From Flavobacterium sp. BFFFF2 (GTDB taxonomy: Bacteria > Bacteroidota > Bacteroidia > Flavobacteriales > Flavobacteriaceae): a stretch of DNA of 64,000 nucleotides. Below, piece by piece: positions 25,531 through 33,837 of the stretch. A program made the translations under genes and the position numbers. Numbering within the stretch: position 1 is the first letter of the stretch; every line of letters starts with the position of its first letter. The stretch lies in NCBI GenBank assembly GCA_002256385.1, contig NKJD01000009.1, positions 26,431 through 90,430 of the forward strand. The letters run 5' to 3'. The notes under the pieces are model-generated. The model searched no databases. It was not told where the DNA came from and saw only the letters and a list, made by a program, of their open reading frames with translations.

Positions 25531-26052
25531 ATGAAAAAACAGCTGCCAATTTACCTGTATGGTTCCATCATCATTCTTGTAGGGGTTTTTCTGTTGATTT
25601 CGGAGCATAACCCATTTCAAAAAATCAAACTTATAGTAGGCATCAGCTTGATAGTGGGCGCTGTTTTTGCGTTTATTTCTGCATTTGCCCGTCAAAGACA
25701 ACAAGTGCAATTTGCCTATCATGAAATGCACGCTTTGGCGATGTTGGTGTATGGCATTGCGCTCTTTTTGTTTTGTCATTCAATGGAAAGTTTAACATCG
25801 ATTACCGCCTTTTTATTTTTTTTCTATGCTTTTTCAGAAATATTATTTTGCAATTGGCTATTCAATTTGGCGCAAAAGGTGGTGTTTAGAATTGTACTAG
25901 TTCGCGTTGTACTTGGTTTAGCCATTGGTGTTGGGACCGTTTTCGCAATGAATGACTCCGCGTTTCCACTTCAAATATTTGGTATTTTGTTCATCATGGT
26001 TGGCATCAACATCCTCTTTTATGTTCCGGTAATGAAGGCGAAGCTAAAGTGA
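25531..26052 (+). CDS. Six-helix membrane protein (HdeD/DUF308-like)
   Basis: A 173-residue very hydrophobic protein with about six predicted transmembrane helices in three pairs, resembling HdeD/DUF308 membrane proteins in size and layout. There are no catalytic motifs. The ATG follows a short spacer after the previous gene. The next gene, a TPR protein, begins about 11 nt after this stop (or overlaps it if its GTG is used), so the two are probably co-transcribed. Confidence 0.75.
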   Translation: MKKQLPIYLYGSIIILVGVFLLISEHNPFQKIKLIVGISLIVGAVFAFISAFARQRQQVQFAYHEMHALAMLVYGIALFLFCHSMESLTSITAFLFFFYAFSEILFCNWLFNLAQKVVFRIVLVRVVLGLAIGVGTVFAMNDSAFPLQIFGILFIMVGINILFYVPVMKAKLK

Positions 26053-26063
26053 AATGCGCAGCA

Positions 26064-26324
26064 ATGAAAATGAACGAATACCAAATTACCTATGTGGCTT
26101 ACGACTTAATGAATAAAAAGCCCTTGAATGGGGAAGCGGTAAAAACAATATTAGAAGTTGCCACTGAACAGCACCCAAATGCATCAATTGTTTATAGTCG
26201 TTGGGGTGATTACTACCTGAAAATCAATGACAAACCCAATGCTATTACAAGTTACCAAAAAGCAATAGCACTTGACCCAACGGACCAACAATCAAAAGAA
26301 ATTCTCGATAGCTTGACAAAATAA
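26064..26324 (+). CDS. Small tetratricopeptide repeat protein
   Basis: A protein of 86 residues from the ATG at 26064; a GTG at 26049 or an ATG at 26070 are also possible starts. It carries about two TPR-like helix pairs, including the canonical end AITSYQKAIALDPTDQQSKE. No signal peptide. TPR proteins serve as docking scaffolds; the partner is unknown. It sits in an operon with the membrane protein upstream. A hairpin at 26380-26405 may end the transcript. Confidence 0.75.
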   Translation: MKMNEYQITYVAYDLMNKKPLNGEAVKTILEVATEQHPNASIVYSRWGDYYLKINDKPNAITSYQKAIALDPTDQQSKEILDSLTK

Positions 26325-26379
26325 TGGGGCCCTTGGCGGTATCTCACTTGAACGAATTTTGAACTTAATACACATTTCA

Positions 26380-26405
26380 AAAAAGTGTCAACTTACACAC
26401 TTTTT
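26380..26405 (+). terminator. Possible terminator after TPR gene
   Basis: AAAAAGTGT / ACACTTTTT, a 9-bp stem with an 8-nt loop ending in T5. The rest of 26325-26600 holds short direct repeats (CAACAAGACACC) and no gene. Confidence 0.5.
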
Positions 26406-26602
26406 GTGATAGTGTCAAGCACATTGAACAAAGGATTTTTTTCCTGAAAATATTTTATAAGAATTTGAAAATGGGTATTCTAACATTGTATTTCTTCCTT
26501 CGTGAAAATATTTTCTGACCCCAAGTAAACAAGACACCTTTCAAAGTCAACAAGACACCAGTCAACTATATATGGCAAAGACTTTAGCTTATTCTTCATT
26601 GA

Positions 26603-26700
26603 GCGAGCTAAAGCTCGCGTACCTGAAGCCCACTGGGCTTCCTCCTCTATATCTCATATGCTCCGTTCGCCCCATTTGTTCCAATTGGTCTCGGGTCCAA
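26603..26700. repeat. Dispersed hairpin-pair repeat
   Basis: GCGAGCTAAAGCTCGC hairpin (26603-26618), linker GTACCTG, then AAGCCCACTGGGCTT hairpin (26626-26640), then CCTCCTCTATATCTCATATG and a CCGTTCGCCCC block. Related copies at 58903 and 58969, and a partial one at 9533, keep the loops but change the stems. Confidence 0.85.
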
Positions 26701-26712
26701 ATTTCCAAATCC

Positions 26713-26800
26713 TTCAATCCTTCAATCCTTCAATCCTTCAATTTTTCAATTTTTCAATTTTTCAATCCTTCAATCCTTCAATCCTTCAATCCTTCAATCC
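26713..26800. repeat. Octamer microsatellite (11 units)
   Basis: Three TTCAATCC, three TTCAATTT, then five TTCAATCC units in perfect register. Plus-strand ORFs across it are low-complexity artefacts. Confidence 0.95.
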
Positions 26801-26829
26801 CAATAACAACTATTCAAAATGCGCTCCGC

Positions 26830-28518
26830 CTACAAAAGAACCACTACTTTCTCCTCGCCATTCACTTCCACTTTGGTCAGGCCATTTTTGGCTAAACCTT
26901 TCATGGCGGCATCCCATTTTTTGCCGCTTAAGCCAGATTGGTCTTTTAAAACTGCAATATTGGTGGAACCATTGGTTTTTAATAAACCGACTACTAATTT
27001 TTCGTCTTCGGTTAATTCGGGGCCTTTTTTCTCAGGTCGCATTTGTGGAAAAAACAATACTTCCTGAATCGAGGCATTGTTGGTCAAATACATAATAAGT
27101 CGGTCCATGCCAATACCCAAACCTGAGGTAGGGGGCATGCCGTATTCTAAGGCACGTAAAAAATCTTGGTCAATGAACATGGCTTCGTCGTCGCCTTTTT
27201 CGGCCAATTGCATTTGGGCTTCAAAACGGGCGCGTTGGTCAATCGGGTCGTTTAATTCCGAATAGGCATTGGCGATTTCTTTGCCGCACACCATTAATTC
27301 AAAGCGCTCTGTAAGTTCCGGATGGTCGCGGTGTTCTTTGCATAATGGCGACATTTCTTTTGGATAATCTGTAATAAATGTGGGTTGAATGAATTGACCT
27401 TCGCATTTGGCGCCGAAAATTTCATCAATCAATTTGCCTTTCCCCATCGAATCATCGACGGCTATACCCATTGACTTGGCCGCTTCTTTAAGTTCATCTT
27501 CCGATTTGCCCGTAATATCGAAACCAGTAAATTGTTTAATAGCCTCCGTCATACTCATGCGCGCATACGGTGCTTTGAAATTCACCGTATGCTCACCGAA
27601 AGTTGCTTCGGTGGTGCCATTTACTTGTAGCGCGCAATATTCCAGTAATGATTCGGTGAAATCCATCATCCAGTGGTAATCTTTATAGGCCACGTATATT
27701 TCCATGGCTGTAAATTCCGGATTGTGGGTGCGGTCCATGCCTTCGTTTCGGAAGTTTTTTGAAAATTCATACACGCCATCAAACCCACCAACGATGAGTC
27801 TTTTTAAATACAATTCGTTGGCAATCCGCATATATAAAGGAATGTCTAACGCATTGTGGTGACTCACAAAAGGGCGTGCTGCGGCACCACCGGGTATGGC
27901 TTGCAATATGGGGGTTTCCACTTCAAAATACCCACGCTCATTAAAAAAGGTGCGCATGGCATTGAACAACTTGGTTCTTTTTAAGAATACTTCTTTCACT
28001 TGGGGGTTCACCACCAAATCAACATACCGCATGCGGTAGCGCAATTCTGGATCGGTAAAGGCATCAAAGGTGTTGCCATCGGCATCTACTTTGGGTAGGG
28101 GTAGGGGGCGCAACGCTTTACTCAACAATTTCAATTCTTTGACCATGATGGTTTTTTCACCTACTTGGGTGGTAAACAACGTACCTGTAATCCCGATGAA
28201 ATCGCCTAAATCTAGTAGTTTTTTAAAGACGTCATTGTACAAAGTTTTGTCTTCACCTGGGCACATTTCGTCCCGATTTACGTACAATTGTATGCGGCCA
28301 TCACTATCTTGCAACTCGGCAAATGAGGCTTTTCCTTGAATGCGAAAACTCATTAAACGACCCGCCAAGGTTACCTTTTTACCTTCTACATATTCGTGTT
28401 TAACAGACTGAGAACTAGCAGTAATTGGAAATAAATCTGCTGGGTATGGGTTGATTCCCATGTTGCGTAAAACGACTAATTTATCGCGTCGAATCTGTTC
28501 TTGTTCAGAAAGTTGCAT
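26830..28518 (-). CDS. lysS: Lysyl-tRNA synthetase, class II
   Basis: A 562-residue enzyme charging tRNA-Lys. It has the N-terminal OB-fold anticodon-binding domain (KVTLAGRLMSFRIQGK...), motif 2 FRNEGMDRTHNPEFTAMEIY and motif 3 GLGIGMDRLIMYL. About 60 residues continue beyond the usual bacterial end (LTEDEKLVVGLLKTNGST... to VVVLL), a small helical, possibly winged-helix-like extension. The ATG at 28518 is preferred to a TTG at 28539, since a TATCTTTG box on the minus strand (28544-28537) overlaps the TTG. It is divergent from the RES/Xre pair. Confidence 0.96.
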   Translation of the reverse strand: MQLSEQEQIRRDKLVVLRNMGINPYPADLFPITASSQSVKHEYVEGKKVTLAGRLMSFRIQGKASFAELQDSDGRIQLYVNRDEMCPGEDKTLYNDVFKKLLDLGDFIGITGTLFTTQVGEKTIMVKELKLLSKALRPLPLPKVDADGNTFDAFTDPELRYRMRYVDLVVNPQVKEVFLKRTKLFNAMRTFFNERGYFEVETPILQAIPGGAAARPFVSHHNALDIPLYMRIANELYLKRLIVGGFDGVYEFSKNFRNEGMDRTHNPEFTAMEIYVAYKDYHWMMDFTESLLEYCALQVNGTTEATFGEHTVNFKAPYARMSMTEAIKQFTGFDITGKSEDELKEAAKSMGIAVDDSMGKGKLIDEIFGAKCEGQFIQPTFITDYPKEMSPLCKEHRDHPELTERFELMVCGKEIANAYSELNDPIDQRARFEAQMQLAEKGDDEAMFIDQDFLRALEYGMPPTSGLGIGMDRLIMYLTNNASIQEVLFFPQMRPEKKGPELTEDEKLVVGLLKTNGSTNIAVLKDQSGLSGKKWDAAMKGLAKNGLTKVEVNGEEKVVVLL

Positions 28519-28536
28519 GCCTTGTTTTTTAGGGCG

Positions 28537-28544
28537 CAAAGATA
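28537..28544 (-). promoter_or_regulatory. Candidate -7 box for lysS
   Basis: TATCTTTG on the minus strand, ending 18 nt before the ATG. It covers the alternative TTG start, so it helps decide the start. Confidence 0.45.
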
Positions 28545-28596
28545 GCCCAATTTTTTTCAGAAATTAAATGTCACATTCAAATAAAAATGATTAATT

Positions 28597-28616
28597 TTAC
28601 TTTTTAAAAAAAGTAA
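28597..28616. promoter_or_regulatory. Palindrome upstream of RES/Xre pair, candidate operator
   Basis: TTACTTTTTAAAAAAAGTAA is a palindrome with 9-base arms, 12 nt before the antitoxin ATG. It is flanked by a direct repeat AATTTTAC (about 28593-28600 and 28615-28622). Type II antitoxins usually bind such sites to repress their own operon. Confidence 0.55.
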
Positions 28617-28628
28617 TTTTACGCTATT

Positions 28629-29069
28629 ATGAAGGCTTCTACCCAACCCAAAACCTATAGTTTACATTTAGAAGAACTTCCAGCAGTCCGCGATTTTTCG
28701 GCGATGTACTTTTACATGCGTTCCCATTCGCAAGACGGGGCTTTTGTTCAATTGTTGGATCAACTCATTGGCATCAGCGACAAATTATTGGCCCAATGGC
28801 TGAATGTCACCCCCAAAACCTACCGCAGTTATCGGTCAAATCCGAACTTAATCCTTAAAGACGCGATCAAAGAACACATTGCCTTATTATTATCGCTTTA
28901 CAAACACGGAATAGCCGTTTTTGGCCAGAAAGAATCCTTTGAAAAATGGTTGACCACCGCCAACCCCATCTTGGAAGGTGAGGCACCGGAAGGTTTTTTA
29001 GACACCATTACAGGTATTCAATTTATTGACAACCGCCTGACTGCCATGGAATATGGCGAAAATGCGTAA
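28629..29069 (+). CDS. Xre/MbcA/ParS-type antitoxin (DUF2384)
   Basis: A 146-residue antitoxin. The N-terminal half is a helical Xre-like domain (LIGISDKLLAQWLNVTPKTYRSYRSNP); the C-terminal DUF2384 toxin-binding domain includes GQKESFEKWLTTANPILEGEAPEGFLD in part and ends near the toxin start. It pairs with the RES-domain gene 2 nt downstream; the antitoxin-first order is normal for type II systems. A palindrome just upstream is a likely autoregulation site. This is one of the more certain mobile/defence-type modules in the window. Confidence 0.92.
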   Translation: MKASTQPKTYSLHLEELPAVRDFSAMYFYMRSHSQDGAFVQLLDQLIGISDKLLAQWLNVTPKTYRSYRSNPNLILKDAIKEHIALLLSLYKHGIAVFGQKESFEKWLTTANPILEGEAPEGFLDTITGIQFIDNRLTAMEYGENA

Positions 29070-29071
29070 GC

Positions 29072-29524
29072 ATGAACGTATTCAATATCCGACGGGACTA
29101 TTTGGTTCCTGGAATGAAAGCTTCGGGCTTGGCCAATCGTTGGAACCGCGATGATGAATTTGTGTTATACACTGCTGGAAGTATTTCTTTGGCTACTTTA
29201 GAATTGGTCGCGCACCGCAGCGGCATTCGGGTTGATGTGCCCTACTGCCTAGTTACCTTAGAGATTCGTTTAGATAAATTGGATGTCACGGAATGGCTGC
29301 CAAACGAATTGCCAACTGATTGGCAATCGGTTCAACTTTATCCGAAATTGCAAGAAATTGGATCCAATTGGTACCAAAACCAGCAAAGTTTGGCCTTAAA
29401 AGTACCCTCTGCCTTGGTGCCACAAGAATCTAATTTCATCATAAACACGAAACACCCCGCTTTTAATAAAAAAGTGAAGGTGGCCCAAGTGGATCCTTTT
29501 TTTTGGGACCAACGCTTACTATAA
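29072..29524 (+). CDS. RES-domain toxin
   Basis: A 150-residue RES-family protein, named for conserved Arg, Glu and Ser. The Arg is near GLANRWNRDDEFVLYTAGSIS, the Glu in LATLELVAH, and the Ser in VPSALVPQESNFIIN. Characterised RES toxins degrade NAD+ or ADP-ribosylate a host enzyme and stop growth until neutralised by the Xre/DUF2384 partner, which is encoded 2 nt upstream. The length matches the family and no frameshift is seen, so the pair looks functional. Confidence 0.92.
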   Translation: MNVFNIRRDYLVPGMKASGLANRWNRDDEFVLYTAGSISLATLELVAHRSGIRVDVPYCLVTLEIRLDKLDVTEWLPNELPTDWQSVQLYPKLQEIGSNWYQNQQSLALKVPSALVPQESNFIINTKHPAFNKKVKVAQVDPFFWDQRLL

Positions 29525-29536
29525 TATCCCTTTACC

Positions 29537-29544
29537 TATATTTG
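29537..29544 (+). promoter_or_regulatory. -7 box next to the PfkB kinase start
   Basis: TATATTTG ends 4 nt before the ATG at 29549. If used, the transcript would start at or near the start codon. No TTG lies at the right distance upstream. Confidence 0.35.
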
Positions 29545-29548
29545 TTTC

Positions 29549-30445
29549 ATGACACCAACTGTATGCTGTTTGGGCGGAGCCCTTGTCGATGAACTCTTTT
29601 TCTGTGAAGGCGAAGTACTTATGGGCACATCAAACATTGCAAACAGACAGATCGCGATGGGCGGCGTCATCACCAATATTGCCCGTCATTTGGCCGTTTT
29701 AGAAATTTCAACCAGCTTGTTGACCGCTTTGGGGGACGACATGAACGGACATTGGATTCAACGGCAACTGGCGTCATTGCAAATTAAACAGCCATTTACG
29801 GCAAATAGTCCATTGGGAACCGGGAAATATGTTGGCATTCAAGATGCCAATGGACAATTGGTTACTGCTGTTTGCGCTGATGCGGCCACGCCCAATATTA
29901 CGGTCGATTGGTTGCAAAAAAACCTACCATCAATAGCGCCGAGTTCCATCTATATTGCGGATGCCAACATCAATCCTTCCGCTATGCAGTGGCTGATTGA
30001 ATGGGCAACATCCCAGCAGCTTCCATTAATTATTGAACCAGTTTCGGTGGCAAAAGCGGCTCGTTTAAATCCACTAGATTTAAAAGGTCTTTGGTTAATC
30101 ACCCCCAACGAAGAAGAATTGGCCATTTTGTGCCCCCATGCAGCTAGCCTAGAAGCACAAGCACACGATCTATTGCAACGTGGCGTTCAAAACGTGTGGG
30201 TACGCCAAGGCAGTAGGGGATCCACTTGGTTTAGTCACAATGAAAAATGGCAATTGCCAGCGATTTCATGTGCTGTGGTAGATACGACGGGGGCCGGAGA
30301 TGCCGCATTGGCTGGGTTTGTGTATGGATTTTTACGCAATAAATCGATCCCTGAAAGCATACAACTTGGCCATCAATTGGCCAGCCACATCGTTGGCATG
30401 AAAGGGGCTTTTGACCCCACATTAACCCATCAATTTTTCACATAA
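29549..30445 (+). CDS. psuK: PfkB-family sugar kinase, probable pseudouridine kinase
   Basis: A 298-residue ribokinase-like enzyme. The N-terminal signature CCLGGALVDELFF starts within six residues of the ATG, which supports this start. The catalytic/anion-hole motif DTTGAGDAALAGF is intact, and LITPNEEEL is the usual PfkB mid motif. The pseudouridine-5'-phosphate glycosidase gene follows after 11 nt, so phosphorylation of pseudouridine is the most likely reaction. Together the two recycle pseudouridine from RNA turnover to uracil and ribose-5-phosphate. Confidence 0.9.
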   Translation: MTPTVCCLGGALVDELFFCEGEVLMGTSNIANRQIAMGGVITNIARHLAVLEISTSLLTALGDDMNGHWIQRQLASLQIKQPFTANSPLGTGKYVGIQDANGQLVTAVCADAATPNITVDWLQKNLPSIAPSSIYIADANINPSAMQWLIEWATSQQLPLIIEPVSVAKAARLNPLDLKGLWLITPNEEELAILCPHAASLEAQAHDLLQRGVQNVWVRQGSRGSTWFSHNEKWQLPAISCAVVDTTGAGDAALAGFVYGFLRNKSIPESIQLGHQLASHIVGMKGAFDPTLTHQFFT

Positions 30446-30456
30446 CACAAGATATC

Positions 30457-31371
30457 ATGTTTCAACATTTTTTACAATTCAGCCCAGAAGTAGCGGAGGC
30501 TATTGCACAAAAAAAGCCTATCGTCGCCCTTGAATCGACCATTATTTCACATGGCATGCCTTGGCCTCAAAACGCACAAACCGCCAAAGAAGTAGAGGCA
30601 GTGGTTCGCGCCCAAGGTGCGGTACCCGCCACGATTGCTATTCGCGAGGGCAAGTGTTTGGTAGGCCTCACCGATGCTGATATCGATTGGCTCGGACAAA
30701 CCAAAGGCGTCTGGAAAGTAAGCTTGCGCGATATGCCGTATGTGTTAGCCAACGGATTGGCAGGCGCCACCACAGTAGCTGCGACCATGCGCATCGCTTC
30801 ATTAGCTGGGATTTCCGTTTTTGCCACAGGCGGCATCGGAGGCGTGCATCGGGGCGCTGAAAACACCATGGATATTTCGGCCGATTTAACGGAAATGGGC
30901 CAAACGAATGTCGCTATTGTATCGGCGGGGGTCAAATCCATATTAGATATTGGCCTCACTTTAGAATATTTAGAAACATTGGGCGTACCTGTTGTTACTT
31001 ATGGTCAATCTGCATTTCCTAGTTTTTACTCGTCTGAAAGTGGATTTCAGTCGCCCTTGCGTGAAGATGACCTCACTAAACTGGCAAAGCTCATGGCTTG
31101 CAAATGGCAATTGGGCCTTTCAGGCGCGGTATTGGTAGCGAATCCAGTGCCCAAACAATTTGAAATGCCATTGGATGCCATTGAACAACACATTTTGGAA
31201 GCCTTGCATGCAGCTGATGCACAGCATGTAAAAGGAAAGGATATTACCCCATTTATATTAGGTCACATCGCCCAACACACCCAAGGAGAAAGTCTGGAAG
31301 CCAACATTGCGCTCATCAAAAACAACGCGAAATTGGCGGGGGAATTGGCGGTGGCTTATTCGAAATTTTGA
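30457..31371 (+). CDS. psuG: Pseudouridine-5'-phosphate glycosidase
   Basis: A 304-residue enzyme that cleaves the C-C bond of pseudouridine-5'-phosphate, giving uracil and ribose-5-phosphate. Family hallmarks are VALESTIISHGMPWPQN at the start, GGIGGVHRGAENTMDIS for metal and phosphate binding, and the catalytic Lys in SAGVKSILDI. It is the second gene of a two-gene operon with the PfkB kinase. Length and all motifs are normal. Confidence 0.96.
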   Translation: MFQHFLQFSPEVAEAIAQKKPIVALESTIISHGMPWPQNAQTAKEVEAVVRAQGAVPATIAIREGKCLVGLTDADIDWLGQTKGVWKVSLRDMPYVLANGLAGATTVAATMRIASLAGISVFATGGIGGVHRGAENTMDISADLTEMGQTNVAIVSAGVKSILDIGLTLEYLETLGVPVVTYGQSAFPSFYSSESGFQSPLREDDLTKLAKLMACKWQLGLSGAVLVANPVPKQFEMPLDAIEQHILEALHAADAQHVKGKDITPFILGHIAQHTQGESLEANIALIKNNAKLAGELAVAYSKF

Positions 31372-31394
31372 ATGATGAATTTTGAATTTACAAA

Positions 31395-31445
31395 AGTCGA
31401 AAGTCCAAAGTCGAAAGTCCAAAGTCGAAAGTTGTTTTTGAAATT
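31395..31445. repeat. AAAGTCG/AAAGTCC heptamer microsatellite
   Basis: Alternating AAAGTCG and AAAGTCC units just after psuG, the same class as at 10990-11180. Confidence 0.75.
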
Positions 31446-31545
31446 CTTCAATCTTTCAATCATTAAATCTTTAAATCAAGCTAAAGCAATAGCCAAAAGG
31501 CAACAGTAGTAATGATCATTCAAAATTCATCATTCAAAATTTAAT

Positions 31546-31821
31546 CTGGATTACCTCCCTTCGGTCGGTGATCCAGTAGGGGTTTTGTTGCTCGATCAAA
31601 AAGCAACGGCTTTGCCGTTGACCTTTTTTTTTGCTCAATCAGGCCTGCCAAGCGAGCTTGGCGCCTGCTAATCAATAAACATTTGGTCTTTCTGGATTAC
31701 CTCCCTTTGGTCGGTGATCCAGAAGGGGTTTTGTTGCTCGATCAAAAAGCAACGGCTTTGCCGTTGACCTTTTTTTATTTCCTTAAGCCCTACCAAGCAA
31801 GCTTGAGGGCTTGGAAATAAA
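31546..31821. repeat. Tandem pair of structured repeats
   Basis: Two copies (31546-31672, 31692-31821). Each has a stem CTGGATTACC/GGTGATCCAG, hairpins GTTGCT...AGCAAC and AACGGC-TTT-GCCGTT, a T-run, and a final stem around a CAAGC(G/A)AGCTTG core. The outer part of that last stem differs between copies (AGGC/GCCT versus AAGCCC/GGGCTT) but remains paired. No gene lies in 31372-31853. Confidence 0.8.
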
Positions 31822-31848
31822 AAAAGCCGAACTCCCGTTCGGCTTTTT
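31821..31848. terminator. Terminator of tRNA-Pro, probably bidirectional
   Basis: AAAAAGCCGAAC / GTTCGGCTTTTT stem with TCCC-type loop, immediately 3' of the tRNA on the minus strand. Confidence 0.85.
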
Positions 31849-31853
31849 ATCGG

Positions 31854-31927
31854 TCGGGATGACTGGATTCGAACCAGCGACCCCTAGCACCCCATGCTAG
31901 TACGCTACCAGGCTGCGCTACATCCCG
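31854..31927 (-). tRNA. tRNA-Pro (GGG)
   Basis: A 74-nt cloverleaf on the minus strand. Acceptor stem CGGGATG/CATCCCG, T-loop GGTTCGAATCC, anticodon stem CTAGC/GCTAG with loop ATGGGGT, giving anticodon GGG. CCA is not encoded. Confidence 0.95.
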
Positions 31928-31940
31928 AATTTTGCGAGCG

Positions 31941-31971
31941 CAAATATAACGGAACCGACGGCTACCTACAA
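31941..31971 (-). promoter_or_regulatory. Promoter of tRNA-Pro
   Basis: On the minus strand: TTG at 31971-31969, 20-nt spacer, TATATTTG at 31948-31941, then 13 nt to the tRNA. Matches the Bacteroidota promoter consensus. Confidence 0.75.
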
Positions 31972-32004
31972 ACGGTTTTTAAATTATTTTAAATTATTTT
32001 AAGA

Positions 32005-32706
32005 TTAGACTGCAACGCCAAAAAGTGCGCCTACCAAGGCAGAGAGTCCCATGGCAATAGTACCCCAAAGGGTGATGCGCATGACTGCTTTTTTTACATC
32101 TGATCCGCCTGTTTTGGCGGCTAATATGCCCAATAAAATTAAAAAACCGATGGCGAAACCATATAAGGAATAACTTAAATGAGCAAGTGGTAAAAATAAA
32201 GTGACCAGTAATGGCAACAATCCACCAGCGGAGAAGGCCGCTCCCGAGGCCAATGCTGCTTGCAAAGGATTAGCTTGGCTAAGTTCTGTGATGCCTAGCT
32301 CATCGCGTACGTGGGCTGCTAAGGCATCTTTTTCTGTTAATTCGACAGCCACTTGCATGGCTGTTTCTTTTTTGAGGCCACGTTGTTCATAAATTTCGGC
32401 CAATCGCAGCAATTCAATGTCAGGCATGTCAAGGAGTTCTTGGCGTTCTCTTTCAATATCAGCTTTTTCAATGTCCGTTTGAGAACTCACAGAAACATAT
32501 TCGCCAGCCGCCATTGACAAGGCGCCCGCCACCAAACCAGCTAAAGTGGCTACGACTACAGCATCGCGACCAGCCTGAGCTGCGGCCACACCAATGGCCA
32601 AACTGGCAGTAGATAAAATGCCATCATTGGCCCCTAAAACAGCTGCTCGGAGCCAATTGCTGCGGTGAATGAAGTGGTTGTCGAGGTAATTTTCAGCAGT
32701 AGACAT
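32005..32706 (-). CDS. VIT family protein (Fe/Mn transporter)
   Basis: A 233-residue membrane protein of the VIT1/CCC1 family, which moves Fe(II) or Mn(II) across membranes. It has the family start HRSNWLRAAVLGANDGILSTASL, the GALSMAAGEYVSVSSQ segment in the second helix, a cytoplasmic acidic metal-binding region (DIEKADIERERQELLD and following Glu residues), and three further helices at the C-terminus. The ATG at 32706 is chosen over a TTG at 32727. The gene stands alone between tRNA-Pro and the PorV-like gene. Confidence 0.92.
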   Translation of the reverse strand: MSTAENYLDNHFIHRSNWLRAAVLGANDGILSTASLAIGVAAAQAGRDAVVVATLAGLVAGALSMAAGEYVSVSSQTDIEKADIERERQELLDMPDIELLRLAEIYEQRGLKKETAMQVAVELTEKDALAAHVRDELGITELSQANPLQAALASGAAFSAGGLLPLLVTLFLPLAHLSYSLYGFAIGFLILLGILAAKTGGSDVKKAVMRITLWGTIAMGLSALVGALFGVAV

Positions 32707-32757
32707 AGGGGATAGTTGATCCTTCAAAATTACCTAATTTATTGTCTCATTGGTCGA

Positions 32758-33837
32758 TTAATCGAAGGCATTTAAATCGACCCGCAAAGAAAAGATATTT
32801 GAATACAAGGCATTGGTGGCATCGCCAATATTCGTGATGGCATAATCAAGTTTAAAACCGCGGTAATAAAAACCAAGGCCCAAATTGGGTTGCATGCCCA
32901 AACTAGTACTGCCATCGGGTTGCAATACATTTTGAAAATTGCCCAAACCTGCTCGGGCAAAAACCATTTCCGTATAAGCAAATTCGGCACCCAAGGCTGG
33001 GGTGGCGCTAAAATGCTGTGAACTAATCCAGTCATTGGTGCGGTAAAATTGTCCATTAACATTGAACGCCACTTTTAAACTGTATTCTCGGTCAAATTCA
33101 TGATACCGTGACACGCCCAATTGAATTTTTGGCAACGTAATTTCGGTCTTTTCGGGCAATTCCTGATTCTGATCTGGAATGGCATTTTGCACCGTTTTAA
33201 ATTCTTCTTCGTTGATATTCCACACATTATAAGTGGTGGTCACATCACGCAGCATGAGCCCAAATTTCCATTCTTTTCTTTCCCATTGACATCCCACATC
33301 AAAGCCAAATCCCCAAGAAGTGGCAAATTTGCCAATGATGCGTCGAATAATTTTTGCATTCACGCCATATCGAAACTCCTTCACTTCCGTTTTACGCGCC
33401 AAAGAAAGGGTGAGTGCGTAGTCGGCAGTTGAAAATTTACTCACCCGATTGTAGTCGACGTTGCCTTGGCTATCAATCAATTGGGTGGTATTTAAAATAT
33501 CATCGACCCCAAAGCGCATCAATGAAGCACCCCAAGAAGTACGTTCATCAACGGGGGTTGCATAGGCAATGTAATCATATTGGGCAATATTGGCAAAATA
33601 ACTGGCGTGCATGGCGCTCGCTTGGCTGTGTTCCAAATACAACAAACCTGCTGGGTTCCAATACCCTGCATTGACATCATCGGTACTTGCAGTCACCGCC
33701 TGGGCCATGCCAAGGGCAGCTGCATCTACTCCCAAATTCATGAATTCATTGGAATATTTGCGAACTGATTGGCCGTGCAAGAGCGTTCCGACAAACAGAA
33801 CAATTACCCAAGTAAATCTGAAAAAAAGCTGATACAA
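32758..33837 (-). CDS. PorV/PorQ-family outer-membrane protein
   Basis: A 359-residue beta-barrel protein of the PorV/PorQ (FadL-like) family linked to type IX secretion. The family start region YSNEFMNLGVDAAALGMAQAV and the NAGYWNPAGLLYL motif are clear, and the protein ends in alternating aromatic beta strands. The only start giving a full signal peptide is a TTG at 33837; the next Met lies inside the mature region. A TACTTTTG box (33865-33858) is 20 nt upstream. It probably helps shuttle or anchor T9SS cargo such as the sorting-domain proteins at 4062 and 24197, but this is inferred from family membership. Confidence 0.85.
   Translation of the reverse strand: MYQLFFRFTWVIVLFVGTLLHGQSVRKYSNEFMNLGVDAAALGMAQAVTASTDDVNAGYWNPAGLLYLEHSQASAMHASYFANIAQYDYIAYATPVDERTSWGASLMRFGVDDILNTTQLIDSQGNVDYNRVSKFSTADYALTLSLARKTEVKEFRYGVNAKIIRRIIGKFATSWGFGFDVGCQWERKEWKFGLMLRDVTTTYNVWNINEEEFKTVQNAIPDQNQELPEKTEITLPKIQLGVSRYHEFDREYSLKVAFNVNGQFYRTNDWISSQHFSATPALGAEFAYTEMVFARAGLGNFQNVLQPDGSTSLGMQPNLGLGFYYRGFKLDYAITNIGDATNALYSNIFSLRVDLNAFD

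Noticed and set aside
26572..27095. Plus-strand ORFs through the TTCAATCC repeat and the end of lysS
   Set aside because: Repeat-derived or antisense to the well-supported lysS.
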